Of a stretch of DNA of 56,905 nucleotides, positions 10,811 to 20,677 are shown piece by piece. The notes below the pieces were generated by a model. That model ran no database searches, had not been told where the DNA came from, and saw only the letters and a program-made list of their open reading frames with translations. Source of the DNA: Acidovorax sp. Leaf191. Lineage in GTDB: Bacteria; Pseudomonadota; Gammaproteobacteria; Burkholderiales; Burkholderiaceae_C. The translations under genes were made by a program, and so were the position numbers. Numbering within the stretch: position 1 is the stretch's first letter; each line of letters starts with the position of its first letter. The stretch covers positions 1-56,905 of the forward strand of contig NZ_LMPT01000003.1 of the NCBI RefSeq assembly GCF_001424425.1. The letters are read 5' to 3'.

Positions 10811-12139
10811 TTAGCTGTTGGATTGTAGGGTGGACGCCCATTGCGAGACCGCGTCCAGGGGATGCTCGGTCTGTGCGCCGCCCGCGCCATCGCGCAGCGA
10901 CTTGACCACGACCATGCCCCTGGCGAGTTCGTCCTCGCCAAAAATGAGCGCGTAGCGTGCACCGCTGGCGTCTGCCTTTTTGAATTGCGACTTCATGCTG
11001 CCCATACCCCCGCCTGCCGCAGGAGCCGCATGCATCTGCACGCTGATGCCCAGTCCGCGAAGGCGCTCGATGGTCGTGACCGCCACCGGCAACGCAGCCG
11101 TGCCCGGAATGATGGCGTAGGCGTCAGGCACCAGCGCAGGGATCGCGCCGGCCTGCTCCTTGAGCAGTTCCAACACGCGCTCCACGCCTAATGCCCAGCC
11201 CACGGCGGGCGCGGGCTTGCCGCCAATCTGCTCGATGAGATAGTCATAGCGCCCACCACCACAGATGGTGCCCTGCGAGCCCAGTTGCTCGGTGATGAAC
11301 TCAAACACCGTGAGGTTGTAGTAGTCCATGCCGCGCACCAGGCGCGGGTTGACCGTCCATGCCACGCCGTTGGCATCCAGGATGGATTTCACCGCATCCA
11401 AATGGGCCAGCGATTCCGCCCCCAGGAAGTCGATGAGGCGGGGCGCCGCATTCACCAGCGCCTGCATGGCAGGGTTCTTGGTGTCCAGGATCCGCAGCGG
11501 GTTGGCGTGCAGTCGGCGGCGCGCCTCTTCATCGAGCTGGTCGGCGTTCTGCTCGAAATAGGCGATCAGGGCCGCGCGGTGCGCTTTGCGCTCCTCGGGC
11601 TGGCCCAGGCTGTTGAGCTCCAGGCGCACATTGCGCAGGCCAATGTCACGCCACAGCGCGTTGGCAAGCAAGATCAATTCGGCGTCGACCTCGGGGCCTC
11701 CGAAGCCCAGAGCCTCGGCACCCACCTGGTGGAACTGGCGGTACCGACCACGCTGCGGTTTCTCATGGCGGAACATGGGCCCCATGTAGTACAGGCGTTT
11801 GCCGCCTTCATACAGCATGTTGTGCTCGACCACCGCGCGCACCACGCCTGCGGTGGCTTCCGGGCGCAGCGTGAGGCGTTCGCCGTTGAGCTGATCGACA
11901 AAGGAGTACATCTCCTTCTCGACGATATCCGTCACTTCCCCCAGGCCGCGCACGAACAGCGGCGTAGGCTCGACGATAGGGGTGCGCATGTTGCGGTAGG
12001 CGTAGCGTGCCATCAGCTGGCGCACCTTGTCTTCCAGCCATTCCCACCGGGCAGACTCGGGTGGGAGGATGTCGTTCATGCCTTTGACCGCCACCAGCTT
12101 TTCAGGCTTGGGTGACGCGGCGATTTTTTCGTTGCTCAC
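10811..12139 (-). CDS. hisS: Histidyl-tRNA synthetase
   Basis: Class II synthetase that charges tRNA-His. Visible motifs are the [10 protein letters not shown]-terminus, [12 protein letters not shown] (motif 2), [27 protein letters not shown] (motif 3 area) and the anticodon-binding domain at the C-terminus. Translation from the GTG at 12139 gives 442 residues starting SNEKIAASP after the initiator, matching the family. The open frame extends much further upstream, but only as a shadow of ispG. The gap to ispG is 89 bases. Confidence 0.98.
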   Translation of the reverse strand: MSNEKIAASPKPEKLVAVKGMNDILPPESARWEWLEDKVRQLMARYAYRNMRTPIVEPTPLFVRGLGEVTDIVEKEMYSFVDQLNGERLTLRPEATAGVVRAVVEHNMLYEGGKRLYYMGPMFRHEKPQRGRYRQFHQVGAEALGFGGPEVDAELILLANALWRDIGLRNVRLELNSLGQPEERKAHRAALIAYFEQNADQLDEEARRRLHANPLRILDTKNPAMQALVNAAPRLIDFLGAESLAHLDAVKSILDANGVAWTVNPRLVRGMDYYNLTVFEFITEQLGSQGTICGGGRYDYLIEQIGGKPAPAVGWALGVERVLELLKEQAGAIPALVPDAYAIIPGTAALPVAVTTIERLRGLGISVQMHAAPAAGGGMGSMKSQFKKADASGARYALIFGEDELARGMVVVKSLRDGAGGAQTEHPLDAVSQWASTLQSNS

Positions 12140-12228
12140 AACTGTTCTTTTCCGTGATCTTGCAGGGGGTAAGAATGCCGCCGCCGCGCACTCCCCCACG
12201 GGCCCGTGGGCAGGTGCGGCGCGGGGTG

Positions 12229-13509
12229 TCAGCTCACAGACACAGCAGCGCCGAAACGCTTCTCGATGTACTGCTCGACAATTTGATGGAACTCGTTGGC
12301 GATGTTGTCGCCACGCAGCGTCAGGGCCTTTTCGCCATCGATGAAGACGGGGGCCGCAGGGGCCTCGCCCGTGCCCGGCAGGCTGATGCCGATGTCTGCA
12401 TGCTTGCTCTCGCCCGGGCCATTGACAATACAGCCCATCACCGCGACACGCAGGCCTTCGACACCGGGGTAACGCACCCGCCACACCGGCATCTGGGCAC
12501 GCAGGAAATCGTCGATCTGCTTGGCGAGCTCCTGGAACGTCGTACTGGTCGTGCGGCCGCACCCAGGGCACGCGGTGACGCTGGGCACGAACACGCGCAG
12601 GCCCAGCGCCTGCAGTATCTCGGACGCCACCACCACCTCCTGGGTGCGCGCTTCGCCAGGCTGCGGCGTCAGGGACACCCGGATGGTGTCGCCGATGCCT
12701 TCTTGCAGCAGCACCGACAGCGCCGCAGCAGACGCCACCGTCCCCTTGGTGCCCATGCCGGCTTCCGTCAGGCCCAAGTGCAACGCATAGTCGCAGCGGC
12801 GTGCCAGCTCGCGGTACACCGAGATCAGGTCCTGCACACCACTGACCTTGCACGACAGGATGATCTGGTTGCCGTCCAGGCCCATGGCTTCGGCGCGGCG
12901 CGCGGACTCGATGGCGGACGTGATCAGAGCCTCGTACATGACCTGGCGTGCCTCCCAGGGGGTGGCGCGCCGGCTGTTGGTGTCCATGAGGTCCGCCAAC
13001 AGTTCCTGGTCCAGGCTGCCCCAGTTCACACCGATGCGCACTGCCTTGTCCCAGCGCATGGCGGCCTCGATCATCTGGCCGAACTGCTTGTCCCGCTTGT
13101 CGCCCTTGCCGACATTGCCGGGGTTGATGCGGTACTTGGACAGGGCCTGGGCGCAATCCGGAAAGTCCGTCAGCAGTCGATGACCGTTGTAGTGGAAGTC
13201 ACCCACCAGGGGAACGCTCTCGCCCATGCGGTCCAACTGCTCGCGGATGTACGGCACAGCCGCGGCCGCCTCGGGCGTGTTCACGGTAATGCGCACGAAC
13301 TCCGACCCGGCCTGCGCGAGTTCCTTGACCTGGATGGCGGTGCCGATGGCATCCACCGTGTCCGTGTTGGTCATGGACTGCACGCGCACGGGGGCATCAC
13401 CGCCCACGGTCACCACGCGCGAACCCCACACCACCCTGGCTTGCCGCGACCGGCGGGGCAATGCAGACGCGACCGCGATGGGTCCGAACTCAGTTGGGAG
13501 CTTTTCCAC
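12229..13509 (-). CDS. ispG: 4-hydroxy-3-methylbut-2-enyl-diphosphate synthase
   Basis: Iron-sulfur enzyme of the MEP isoprenoid pathway that converts MEcPP to HMBPP. The cluster cysteines are in TACPGCGRT and in GCIVNGPGE near the C-terminus. The N-terminal barrel begins with [11 protein letters not shown]. The protein is 426 residues. The start is a GTG at 13509, supported by a GAGGTG ribosome site six bases upstream inside the end of the preceding gene. The rodZ-like stop overlaps this GTG by one base, so translation is likely coupled. Confidence 0.98.
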   Translation of the reverse strand: MEKLPTEFGPIAVASALPRRSRQARVVWGSRVVTVGGDAPVRVQSMTNTDTVDAIGTAIQVKELAQAGSEFVRITVNTPEAAAAVPYIREQLDRMGESVPLVGDFHYNGHRLLTDFPDCAQALSKYRINPGNVGKGDKRDKQFGQMIEAAMRWDKAVRIGVNWGSLDQELLADLMDTNSRRATPWEARQVMYEALITSAIESARRAEAMGLDGNQIILSCKVSGVQDLISVYRELARRCDYALHLGLTEAGMGTKGTVASAAALSVLLQEGIGDTIRVSLTPQPGEARTQEVVVASEILQALGLRVFVPSVTACPGCGRTTSTTFQELAKQIDDFLRAQMPVWRVRYPGVEGLRVAVMGCIVNGPGESKHADIGISLPGTGEAPAAPVFIDGEKALTLRGDNIANEFHQIVEQYIEKRFGAAVSVS

Positions 13510-14459
13510 TATTTCACCTCGAAACGGGCGACGTTCTCACGCGATACACCCGCCAAATCAAAAGGCTTGCCACGCACAAAGACTTCGGTGGCGTCGGCAC
13601 GGCCGATCACCACCGCCAAAGGCGCCGGAGCACTCACGGAAACAGACTCTTCTGCCGCCAGGTTGCGCTGCAGCACCACAGCACCCGCAGCATCCTTGAC
13701 CTGCACCCAGGATTGGCTGCGCGCACGCAGCACCAGGGTACCGGAAGCCACCGCAGCCGCACTGGCCGGTTCACTGGCTGCCACCGCAGGCGAAGGCGTA
13801 GCAGCGGTAGCGGTAGCAGCAGCCGGCCCCGCACCCGCCACAGGAGCCGAGGCGGTCGGGCGTGCGCCGGGTGCCGTGGCGACGGGATCGCTGGCCACTG
13901 TCTGCGCAGTCACTGCCACAGGCTCTACCACCGACGCAGGCTCCGTGGGCGGCGATGCCGGCACGGGCTCGCCCGCGCTGGGCTGGGTTGCAGGCCCGGA
14001 AGAAAGGAACGGCCAGCCGCCAGGCTGGCGGGGGAAAAAGAACACAGCCACCGCCCCGACCAGCAAGGCGAGCACCACCAACGACACGGATCGCGACCGC
14101 GCATTGCCGCCGGAAGAAAACGATGCCGAGGATGACGAAGACTTTCCGGCACTTACCTTGACCGGCGCGTTCAGCCCGGCGCTGTCGGCAGACAAACGCG
14201 GACTCTGGCTCTGGGGCAAAAGGGAGAGGACAGGCCCCGGGTCCACCTTGAGCGTCCGGCACACGCTGGATGCCAGTGCCCGCACGAACACGGTGTCCGG
14301 CAGCGCCGCATAGTCGTCGGCCTCCAGGGCCTCGAGCTTGCTGACGGGCACCTTCAGTGCCACCGCCAAAGCGGCGATGTGCATTCCGCTCGCCTGGCGC
14401 GCCTCACGCAGCAACCCGCCTGCCGTTACCGTCACAGCACCCTCCACAACCTCACTCAT
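13509..14459 (-). CDS. rodZ: RodZ-like helix-turn-helix membrane protein
   Basis: RodZ links MreB filaments to the membrane and supports rod shape. From the ATG at 14459 the protein has an N-terminal Xre-type helix-turn-helix (about residues 12-80, [19 protein letters not shown]), a Ser-rich linker, one transmembrane helix ([19 protein letters not shown]), a long Ala/Pro/Thr/Val-rich periplasmic spacer and a C-terminal DUF4115 domain ([17 protein letters not shown]). The start overlaps the pilF end by eight bases, and a GGGG stretch serves as ribosome site. An in-frame start eight codons earlier is possible. Assignment rests on architecture and the pilF-rodZ-ispG order. Confidence 0.87.
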   Translation of the reverse strand: MSEVVEGAVTVTAGGLLREARQASGMHIAALAVALKVPVSKLEALEADDYAALPDTVFVRALASSVCRTLKVDPGPVLSLLPQSQSPRLSADSAGLNAPVKVSAGKSSSSSASFSSGGNARSRSVSLVVLALLVGAVAVFFFPRQPGGWPFLSSGPATQPSAGEPVPASPPTEPASVVEPVAVTAQTVASDPVATAPGARPTASAPVAGAGPAAATATAATPSPAVAASEPASAAAVASGTLVLRARSQSWVQVKDAAGAVVLQRNLAAEESVSVSAPAPLAVVIGRADATEVFVRGKPFDLAGVSRENVARFEVK

Positions 14460-15291
14460 TGAAAGCCCCGCGTTCGTATGCACCCAGTTCCCGGGATTCC
14501 GGGAAACGCTTGCGCAACTGGTCTACCAATTGCCGCATCGCCACCGTATCGCCCAGCGCTCGCTCGATCTTGATACCCAGCCAGAGCGATTCAGAATTGG
14601 CAAACTGGCCGTTGTTCAGGCGACGGATATAAAACTGGGCGCGGGTCAACTCATTGCGGCGCAACAGCAGCGACGCCAGGTGATAGCCAACGACAGGATT
14701 CGCAGCGTCCAGTTCATAGGCCTTCAGCATCGATTGCTCGGCCTCGACAAACTGGCCCGCGCCCGACTGGCACAGCCCACGGGCCATCAAGGTCTTGGCA
14801 CGCGCTGGATAGGCAGGACTGGCCAAGGCACGCCCGAAATACTGATCCGCTTCTGCATATTTTTGCTGCTGGCACAGCAGCCAGCCGTAGTTGTGCTGCA
14901 GGTTGGGGTCGTTGGCCCGCAAGGCGAGCGCACGCCGAAAGCTGTCGTCGGCTTGGCCCAGATCGTTCAGCCGCATGTAGATCAGCCCACGCAGGTTGAA
15001 AGCATCTGCGTAGTTCGGGTCCGAGACAAGCGCCTGCTTGACCTCGTCCAGCGCTACGGCAGTCTGGCCATTCTCGAAATAATTGGATGCCAGCTCCAGA
15101 CGTATGCGCGCGCGGCGCCGTGTTTCCGGCTCGTCGGACGGCGTGACGATGCCCGCGTTCGAATCGATGGCAGCAGCACCACCAGCAGAATTGGTTGCGC
15201 AGCCTTGAAGGACCGCCATGCAGGCGACCGACCCGCACGCCACCAGTGTCCAGCGGCACCATTGCTGCCAGCGTCCAACCAATCCCACCAT
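14452..15291 (-). CDS. pilF: Type IV pilus biogenesis lipoprotein PilF/PilW
   Basis: Outer-membrane pilotin for the PilQ secretin. The signal peptide ends in the lipobox LQGC (Cys31), followed by TPR repeats (for example YADAFNLRGLIYMRLNDLG and NPVVGYHLASLLLRRNEL). A perfect AAGGAGG ribosome site six bases before the ATG at 15291 fixes the start. The longer frame, from a TTG at 15330 overlapping the rlmN stop, is therefore rejected. The product is 279 residues. It lies 35 bases after rlmN and overlaps rodZ by eight bases. Confidence 0.94.
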   Translation of the reverse strand: MVGLVGRWQQWCRWTLVACGSVACMAVLQGCATNSAGGAAAIDSNAGIVTPSDEPETRRRARIRLELASNYFENGQTAVALDEVKQALVSDPNYADAFNLRGLIYMRLNDLGQADDSFRRALALRANDPNLQHNYGWLLCQQQKYAEADQYFGRALASPAYPARAKTLMARGLCQSGAGQFVEAEQSMLKAYELDAANPVVGYHLASLLLRRNELTRAQFYIRRLNNGQFANSESLWLGIKIERALGDTVAMRQLVDQLRKRFPESRELGAYERGAFNE

Positions 15292-15326
15292 GTAGCGCCT
15301 CCTTGATGTAAGCCGATATCCGTAGA

Positions 15327-16448
15327 TCAATTCACCGGTTTGAGAACGATTGTGCGCTGCTTTGCCATGCGTTCAGCGGCACGTGTGCGGTCCTTGACGT
15401 CACCCGCCAGTTGCCCGCAGGCGGCGTCGATATCATCGCCGCGGGTCTTGCGCACTGTCGTGACAATACCGGCATCGCTCAAGACCTTGGCAAAAGCCAG
15501 CACCTGATTCTGCGGCGAACGCAACAGCCCTGATGCGGGGAACGGATTGAAGGGGATCAGGTTGAACTTGCAGCGCACGCCAGCGCCGCGCGCCGGACGC
15601 ACCAACTCAATGAGTTGATGCGCATGCTCGATCTGGTCATTGACGCCGTCGAGCATGCAGTATTCGAACGTGATGAAGTCGCGTGGCGCATGCGCCAAAT
15701 AGCGGTTGCAGGCCTCGAGCAGCTCCTCGATCGGATACTTGCGGTTGAGCGGTACGAGGTTGTCGCGCAGCGGATCATTGGGCGCATGCAGCGACACCGC
15801 CAGGGCCACGGGGCAGTCCTGGGACAGCCGGTCCATCATGGGCACCACACCCGATGTGGAGACCGTCACGCGCCGGCGCGACAGGCCATAGCCGTGGTCG
15901 TCCAGCATGGCGCGCAGTGCCGGCACGAGAGCGGTGTAGTTCTGCAGCGGTTCACCCATCCCCATCATCACGACGTTGGAGATCACCCGTTCGCCGGTGT
16001 GCAGGCGCTTGCGCAGCGAATGTTCGGCAAACCACAGCTGGGCGATGATTTCGCCGGTGGTCAGGTTTCTGCTGAAACCCTGGTGTCCCGTGGAGCAGAA
16101 ACGGCACCCCACGGCGCAACCCGCCTGGGATGAGATGCACAGCGTGCCGCGGTCATCCTCGGGGATGAACACGGCCTCCACGGCATTGCCGTCGCCCACG
16201 TCGAACAGCCACTTCACGGTGCCATCGGACGACACGTGTTCAGAAATGACAGGCAGCGCCTCGACCCGGGCGCAGCCCTTGAGCTTGTCGCGCAAGGCCT
16301 TGGCCAGATCGCTCATGGCGTCGAAGTCACTGGCGCCGCGCTGGTGTATCCAGCGGAACAGCTGGGTGGCGCGAAAGCGCTTTTCCCCCAGCTGCTCACA
16401 GAAGGCCGCCAGGCCGTCGAGATCGAATTCGAGCAGGTTCGTGGTCAT
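15327..16448 (-). CDS. rlmN: Dual-specificity rRNA/tRNA C2-adenine methyltransferase RlmN
   Basis: Radical-SAM enzyme that methylates C2 of A2503 in 23S rRNA and A37 of some tRNAs. The cluster motif CAVGCRFC (CxxxCxxC) is present, preceded by the [10 protein letters not shown] segment. The methyl-carrying cysteines expected near the C-terminus occur as [18 protein letters not shown]. The ATG at 16448 ([13 protein letters not shown]) has GGGAGGT eight bases upstream, which decides against the longer frame. The product is 373 residues. ndk lies 87 bases upstream. Confidence 0.98.
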   Translation of the reverse strand: MTTNLLEFDLDGLAAFCEQLGEKRFRATQLFRWIHQRGASDFDAMSDLAKALRDKLKGCARVEALPVISEHVSSDGTVKWLFDVGDGNAVEAVFIPEDDRGTLCISSQAGCAVGCRFCSTGHQGFSRNLTTGEIIAQLWFAEHSLRKRLHTGERVISNVVMMGMGEPLQNYTALVPALRAMLDDHGYGLSRRRVTVSTSGVVPMMDRLSQDCPVALAVSLHAPNDPLRDNLVPLNRKYPIEELLEACNRYLAHAPRDFITFEYCMLDGVNDQIEHAHQLIELVRPARGAGVRCKFNLIPFNPFPASGLLRSPQNQVLAFAKVLSDAGIVTTVRKTRGDDIDAACGQLAGDVKDRTRAAERMAKQRTIVLKPVN

Positions 16449-16535
16449 CGCACCGACCTCCCATGGGGCCGGGCGCAGTGCTCCCCATGACGCAGGCATC
16501 CCACCATGGCGGGAACAGGCATGGGGATCACCATA

Positions 16536-16961
16536 TCAACGCGAGTAGACGTTCAGGCCGGGGAAGAAGAAAGCGACTTCTGCGGCAGCCGTTTCGGCAG
16601 CGTCGGAGCCATGCACTGCATTGGCGTCGATGCTGTCGGCGAAGTCAGCGCGGATGGTGCCGGCTTCTGCCTTCTTGGGGTCGGTGGCGCCCATCAGTTC
16701 GCGGTTCTTCAGGATGGCGTTCTCGCCTTCCAGGGCCTGGATCATCACGGGGCCGGAGATCATGAAGTCCACGAGGTCCTTGAAGAAAGGACGCTCCTTG
16801 TGCACGCCATAGAACTGCTCGGCTTCCAGGCGCGACAGGTGCACCATGCGGGCGGCCACAACCTTCAGGCCAGCAGCTTCAAAGCGGGCGTAGATCTGAC
16901 CGATGACGTTCTTGGCCACTGCGTCGGGCTTGATGATGGAGAGAGTGCGTTCGATTGCCAT
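16536..16961 (-). CDS. ndk: Nucleoside diphosphate kinase
   Basis: Transfers the gamma phosphate of ATP to nucleoside diphosphates through a phosphohistidine. The N-terminus [20 protein letters not shown] and the active-site NAVHGSD (catalytic His in that motif) are intact. Its 141 residues match the family. An AGGAA ribosome site precedes the ATG. As the first gene after a non-coding gap, it probably opens the long ndk-to-purA transcription unit. Confidence 0.99.
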   Translation of the reverse strand: MAIERTLSIIKPDAVAKNVIGQIYARFEAAGLKVVAARMVHLSRLEAEQFYGVHKERPFFKDLVDFMISGPVMIQALEGENAILKNRELMGATDPKKAEAGTIRADFADSIDANAVHGSDAAETAAAEVAFFFPGLNVYSR

Positions 16962-16997
16962 GTTGATTTCCTGAATGAATGATTTAGCTGTGATTCG

Positions 16998-17014
16998 TTT
17001 GTCCAGCGGACAAA
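16998..17014. promoter_or_regulatory. Perfect palindrome upstream of ndk
   Basis: TTTGTCC, three bases, then GGACAAA form a perfect 7+3+7 dyad, 37 bases before the ndk ATG. Its place between a candidate -10 (TAGAAT read on the minus strand at 17027-17022) and the gene suits an operator or a 5' untranslated hairpin. No known binding motif is claimed. Confidence 0.4.
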
Positions 17015-17034
17015 GCCCTCGATTCTAACCGGCA

Positions 17035-17052
17035 GCGCCGACGGGTCGGCGC
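17035..17052 (-). terminator. GC hairpin just after rluB
   Basis: GCGCCGA, a four-base loop and TCGGCGC form a perfect seven-pair stem two bases beyond the rluB stop codon. No T tract follows, so it may be a weak terminator or only a transcript-end stabiliser separating rluB from ndk. Confidence 0.35.
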
Positions 17053-17053
17053 G

Positions 17054-18658
17054 TCAACGCCCACCGCGCCGAGGGCCACCACCGCCGCTGCCACCGCCAC
17101 CGGGGCGGCGCTTGTCCTGGCGATGGCGCGCAAGGCTGTCCGTGCCGATGTAGCCCACCGAGGTCTTCATCGGGTCGGGTTGCGCACTGCCCCCCGAGCC
17201 ATTGCCACGGCCGCCCTGCCCCTGGCCACCGCCATCGCGGCGCGGTTTTTGTCCGCGTGCGGGCGCCTGCCCGCCAAAGGCTCCGGTCGGGCTGGGGAAA
17301 CCGTCGCGGCGCGGACCATTGCCGCGCGAGGCATTGCGGCCGCCCCGCTGGCGCTTGTCACCATTGCGGGAACCCGCATCGCCATGGGCACCGGCCGGGC
17401 CCTCGGCGCGCGCTGGAGCCCCTTCGGGCGCACCAGCACTTGCGGCCCGGACCAGGGCCCGGATGTCGGTGTCGTCCAGCTCCAGCCACGCGCCCCGCTT
17501 GAGGCCGCGCGGCAAGACCATGGCGCCGTAGCGGATACGGATCAGGCGGCTCACCGCGTGACCCACGGCCTCCAGCATGCGGCGCACTTCGCGGTTACGC
17601 CCTTCGGAGATCGTGACGCGGTACCAGCAGTTGGAGCCTTCTCCGCCGCCATCTTCGATGGAACCGAAAGCGGCCATGCCGTCGTCCAGGCGCACGCCGT
17701 CCAGCAGCTTTTGCTTCTCTTCGTTGCTGAGCGCGCCCAGCACACGCACTGCGTACTCACGTTCCAGGCCAAAGCGCGGATGCATCAGCTTGTTGGCCAG
17801 CTCGCCTGAACTGGTGAACAGCAGCAGCCCTTCGGTGTTCAGATCCAGGCGACCCACGGACTGCCACTTGCCCTGCATCAGGCGCGGCAGCTTGCGGAAC
17901 ACGGTGGGCCTGTTTTGCGGATCGTCGTGCGTCACCACCTCGCCCACGGGCTTGTGATAAGCGATCACACGGGCTGGCGGCGGGTCGATGCGGTAGCGGA
18001 TCGGCTTGCCGTTGACCTTGACCTGGTCGCCGTACTGGATGCGCTGGCCGATGTGGGCCGGCTCGTTGTTGACGGAGATGCGCCCCTCCAGGATGAGCTG
18101 CTCCATCTCCAGCCGGGAGCCCAGGCCCGCCTGCGCCAAGACCTTGTGCAGCTTGGGGGTTTCCACCTGAGGCAGCAGCACGCGCTTGGCGGGCACGGCC
18201 TCTGCAGCGGTTTCTTCGTCGTCGAAGCGGCCCGACACCACATCCGCAAACTCATAACCATCCACCGCCAGCGCAGGCTGGTTGCGCTTCTGGCCACGGC
18301 CTTCGCCGTCAGGGCGCGGCGGGCGCTGGCCGCGGGACTGCCCCTGCGGAGGACGCCGGTCGCCACGCGCAGGCACGTCGGCTGCCTCGGCGGCATCCGC
18401 GGCACTCGGATTTTCACCCTGGGGAGCCTCGTCGCCGGCGGGCGCGGAAGTCACGTCCAGCTGTGCAGGCTGCTCCGACGGCTGTGGAGCCTCGGCGGAC
18501 GACGAGTCCACGCTCACCGCGTCCACCGGCGCGTCCGCCGCCACCACGGCCGGGGCGGGCTTCTTGCGGGGCGCACGCTTGGCAGCCGGCTTCTTGGCCG
18601 CTACAGCGGGCTCTGCGTCCGGCTCGGTGGCCGGGTTGTCGGGGGTCGAATCGTTCAT
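17054..18658 (-). CDS. rluB: 23S rRNA pseudouridine synthase RluB with long low-complexity ends
   Basis: Makes pseudouridine at 23S rRNA position 2605. An S4 domain ([20 protein letters not shown], about residues 165-215) precedes the catalytic RsuA-type domain with [14 protein letters not shown], whose Asp is the nucleophile. The first 150 residues are Ala/Pro/Lys/Glu-rich and the last 130 are Gly/Arg-rich ([24 protein letters not shown]), an RNA-binding-like tail. At 534 residues it is far longer than the roughly 290 of E. coli RluB, which is usual in Comamonadaceae. The ATG at 18658 overlaps the scpB stop (TGATG); the TTG one codon earlier is rejected. Confidence 0.95.
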   Translation of the reverse strand: MNDSTPDNPATEPDAEPAVAAKKPAAKRAPRKKPAPAVVAADAPVDAVSVDSSSAEAPQPSEQPAQLDVTSAPAGDEAPQGENPSAADAAEAADVPARGDRRPPQGQSRGQRPPRPDGEGRGQKRNQPALAVDGYEFADVVSGRFDDEETAAEAVPAKRVLLPQVETPKLHKVLAQAGLGSRLEMEQLILEGRISVNNEPAHIGQRIQYGDQVKVNGKPIRYRIDPPPARVIAYHKPVGEVVTHDDPQNRPTVFRKLPRLMQGKWQSVGRLDLNTEGLLLFTSSGELANKLMHPRFGLEREYAVRVLGALSNEEKQKLLDGVRLDDGMAAFGSIEDGGGEGSNCWYRVTISEGRNREVRRMLEAVGHAVSRLIRIRYGAMVLPRGLKRGAWLELDDTDIRALVRAASAGAPEGAPARAEGPAGAHGDAGSRNGDKRQRGGRNASRGNGPRRDGFPSPTGAFGGQAPARGQKPRRDGGGQGQGGRGNGSGGSAQPDPMKTSVGYIGTDSLARHRQDKRRPGGGGSGGGGPRRGGR

Positions 18659-19461
18659 CAAGTTTTTCCCTGGATACCACCGGGGGTATCGGCGTCGTCA
18701 TCGTGGAGACCTGTCTCCACATTGTCAAAAAAATCGTCCCTGCGCAGCTCTGGCTCTGGCTCTGGCTCTGGCGAAATCTGCGGTTCCGCCTGCTCCTCTT
18801 CACGCTCAGGTGCCACGGCCACGGCTTCGGCTTCGGCTTCGGCAACCTCCACCCCCAGCCCCGGTTCCGGCGCCTGCGCGGCTTCGGGTTCAGGCTCGAT
18901 CACACCTTGCGCCGCTGCCGCCATGGCCTCCAGCACGTTGGCATTGCCAGACGGGTCGTCGAGCACTGGCAACTGGTCCAGCGACTGCAGGCCCATGTCG
19001 TCCAGAAACTGCCGCGTGGTCGCAAACAGCGACGGTCGGCCCACCGTCTCCCGGTGGCCGATGACCTCGACCCAACCCCGGTCCTCCAATTGCTTGATGA
19101 TCAGGCTGTTGACCGTCACGCCCCGGATGTCCTCGATATCGCCGCGGGTGACCGGCTGGCGGTACGCAATGATCGCCAGGGTCTCCATCGTGGCCCGGGT
19201 GTAGCGCGGGGGCTTTTCGGGGTGCAACCGGTCCAGGTACTCCCGCATTTCCGGGCGGCTCTGAAAGCGCCAGCCTGTGGCCACCTGCACCAGCTCCACG
19301 CCACGCTGCGCCCAGTCCAGCTGCAGATCCTGCAGCAGCAGCTTCAAGGTGTCGGACCCCAGTGCGTCGTTGAACAGCACGCGCAGCTCGCGCAAAGGCA
19401 CAGGCTGCTGCGCGCAGATCAGCGCAGTTTCGAGGACCCGTTTGGCATCCACCGTGTTCAT
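18658..19461 (-). CDS. scpB: Segregation and condensation protein B
   Basis: ScpB dimers bind ScpA and the SMC head to form the bacterial condensin. Two winged-helix domains are visible over about residues 5-170 ([48 protein letters not shown]). The last 95 residues are an acidic Glu/Pro/Ala tail. It includes short Pro-Glu repeats encoded by hexamer repeats (18748-18771), which explains 267 residues instead of about 200. No scpA lies in this window. The gene is coupled to rluB by a one-base stop-start overlap. Confidence 0.95.
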   Translation of the reverse strand: MNTVDAKRVLETALICAQQPVPLRELRVLFNDALGSDTLKLLLQDLQLDWAQRGVELVQVATGWRFQSRPEMREYLDRLHPEKPPRYTRATMETLAIIAYRQPVTRGDIEDIRGVTVNSLIIKQLEDRGWVEVIGHRETVGRPSLFATTRQFLDDMGLQSLDQLPVLDDPSGNANVLEAMAAAAQGVIEPEPEAAQAPEPGLGVEVAEAEAEAVAVAPEREEEQAEPQISPEPEPEPELRRDDFFDNVETGLHDDDADTPGGIQGKT

Positions 19462-19614
19462 GGTTTGGCGATTCCTGGAAAAGTGGCACGCGTCGCGACG
19501 GGTGTCACATCAACAGCAGGGGGCAATCAATAGCAATGGCGCACTGTGCAAGGCGCCGGCGCGACGCAAGGGCCCGGCGGGATTCCGTCTTCGGGCTGGG
19601 GGCCTGTGGGGCCG

Positions 19615-20673
19615 TCAGGGCGCATTGTAGCCCAGGCCCCATGCAGCAAGGGCCTGGCGCATATCCTCGGGCACCGGGGCCATGAACTCCAGGGCCTGGC
19701 CCGTCACGGGGTGGGCGAAGGCCAAGCGGTAGGCATGCAGCGCCTGCCGCTGCATCGCCTCCACGGGCGCGCCGCCGTACAGCACATCCCCCACCAGCGG
19801 GTGTTTCAGCGATGCCATGTGCACGCGGATCTGGTGCGTGCGGCCGGTGTGCAAGGTGCACTGCACCCAGCAGCCCTGCTCCGAGCCCTCCAGCCAGCGG
19901 ATGTCGGTGCGTGCCGCCTTGCCGGCATGCACCGCCAGGTCCACCACCGCCATCCGCAGGCGGTTGCGCGGGTCTCGGCCGATGGGCGCGTTGACAGCGC
20001 GGGTCGTGGGCCCGCTCCAGGCGCCGTGCGCCAAGGCGACGTACTGGCGCTTGACCTGGCGCTCGGCAATCAGCGCGACCAGGGCGTCCATGGTGGCACG
20101 ATCCCGGGCCACCACCATCAGGCCGCTCGTGTCCTTGTCCAGACGGTGAACGATGCCGGCGCGCGGCACCATGAGCGCCTTTTCGTCGCGGGCCAGCAGG
20201 CCGTTGAGCAGTGTGCCGCTCCAATTGCCGGGCGCCGGGTGCACGACCAGGCCGGCAGGCTTGTTCACGACCAGCAGGTGGGCATCTTCGTAGACCACGT
20301 CGATGTCCATAGGCTCGGGCCTGAACGCCTGGCTCTGCAGGGTCGGCCGCATTTCCAGCACGATCTGATCGCCGGCCTTCACCTTGGCCGATGCCTTCAG
20401 TGCCGGCGCGCCTTGCAGGCGGACCATGCCTTGCGACAGCAGTTGCTGCAGGTAGCTGCGCGAAAACTCGGGCACCAGCTCGACCAGCGCCCGGTCGAGC
20501 CGCGCGCCGTGCTGCGCGACAGCGACGGTCATGGTGCGCAGTTCGCCGGCAGCGCCTTCGGCCAGGCCGCCGGAATCTTCGGATTCGTCGGAGTCTTCAG
20601 GCAGCAGGTCACTGTCGCCGGCCTGAACCGCCCGCGCAGCGGGGCTCATACCGCTGAGCGGCGGGGTGGCCAC
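19615..20673 (-). CDS. rluD: 23S rRNA pseudouridine synthase RluD
   Basis: Forms pseudouridines 1911, 1915 and 1917 in helix 69 of 23S rRNA. An S4 domain (ARLDRALVELVPEFSRSYLQQLL) is followed by the RluA-type catalytic domain with HRLDKDTSGLMVVAR, whose Asp is catalytic. The 40-residue acidic N-terminal leader is non-conserved. The start is uncertain: the GTG at 20673 lies four bases after nlpD, and an ATG at 20649 also fits; neither has a clear ribosome site. A 153-base gap separates it from scpB. Confidence 0.95.
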   Translation of the reverse strand: MATPPLSGMSPAARAVQAGDSDLLPEDSDESEDSGGLAEGAAGELRTMTVAVAQHGARLDRALVELVPEFSRSYLQQLLSQGMVRLQGAPALKASAKVKAGDQIVLEMRPTLQSQAFRPEPMDIDVVYEDAHLLVVNKPAGLVVHPAPGNWSGTLLNGLLARDEKALMVPRAGIVHRLDKDTSGLMVVARDRATMDALVALIAERQVKRQYVALAHGAWSGPTTRAVNAPIGRDPRNRLRMAVVDLAVHAGKAARTDIRWLEGSEQGCWVQCTLHTGRTHQIRVHMASLKHPLVGDVLYGGAPVEAMQRQALHAYRLAFAHPVTGQALEFMAPVPEDMRQALAAWGLGYNAP

Positions 20674-20677
20674 GGCT

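Noticed and set aside
12140..13156. N-terminal extension of hisS into ispG
   Set aside because: The added 339 residues are ispG read in the wrong frame; the GTG at 12139 gives the normal enzyme length.
12112..14313. 733-codon plus-strand frame opposite ispG and rodZ
   Set aside because: Antisense shadow with no ribosome site or recognisable domain.
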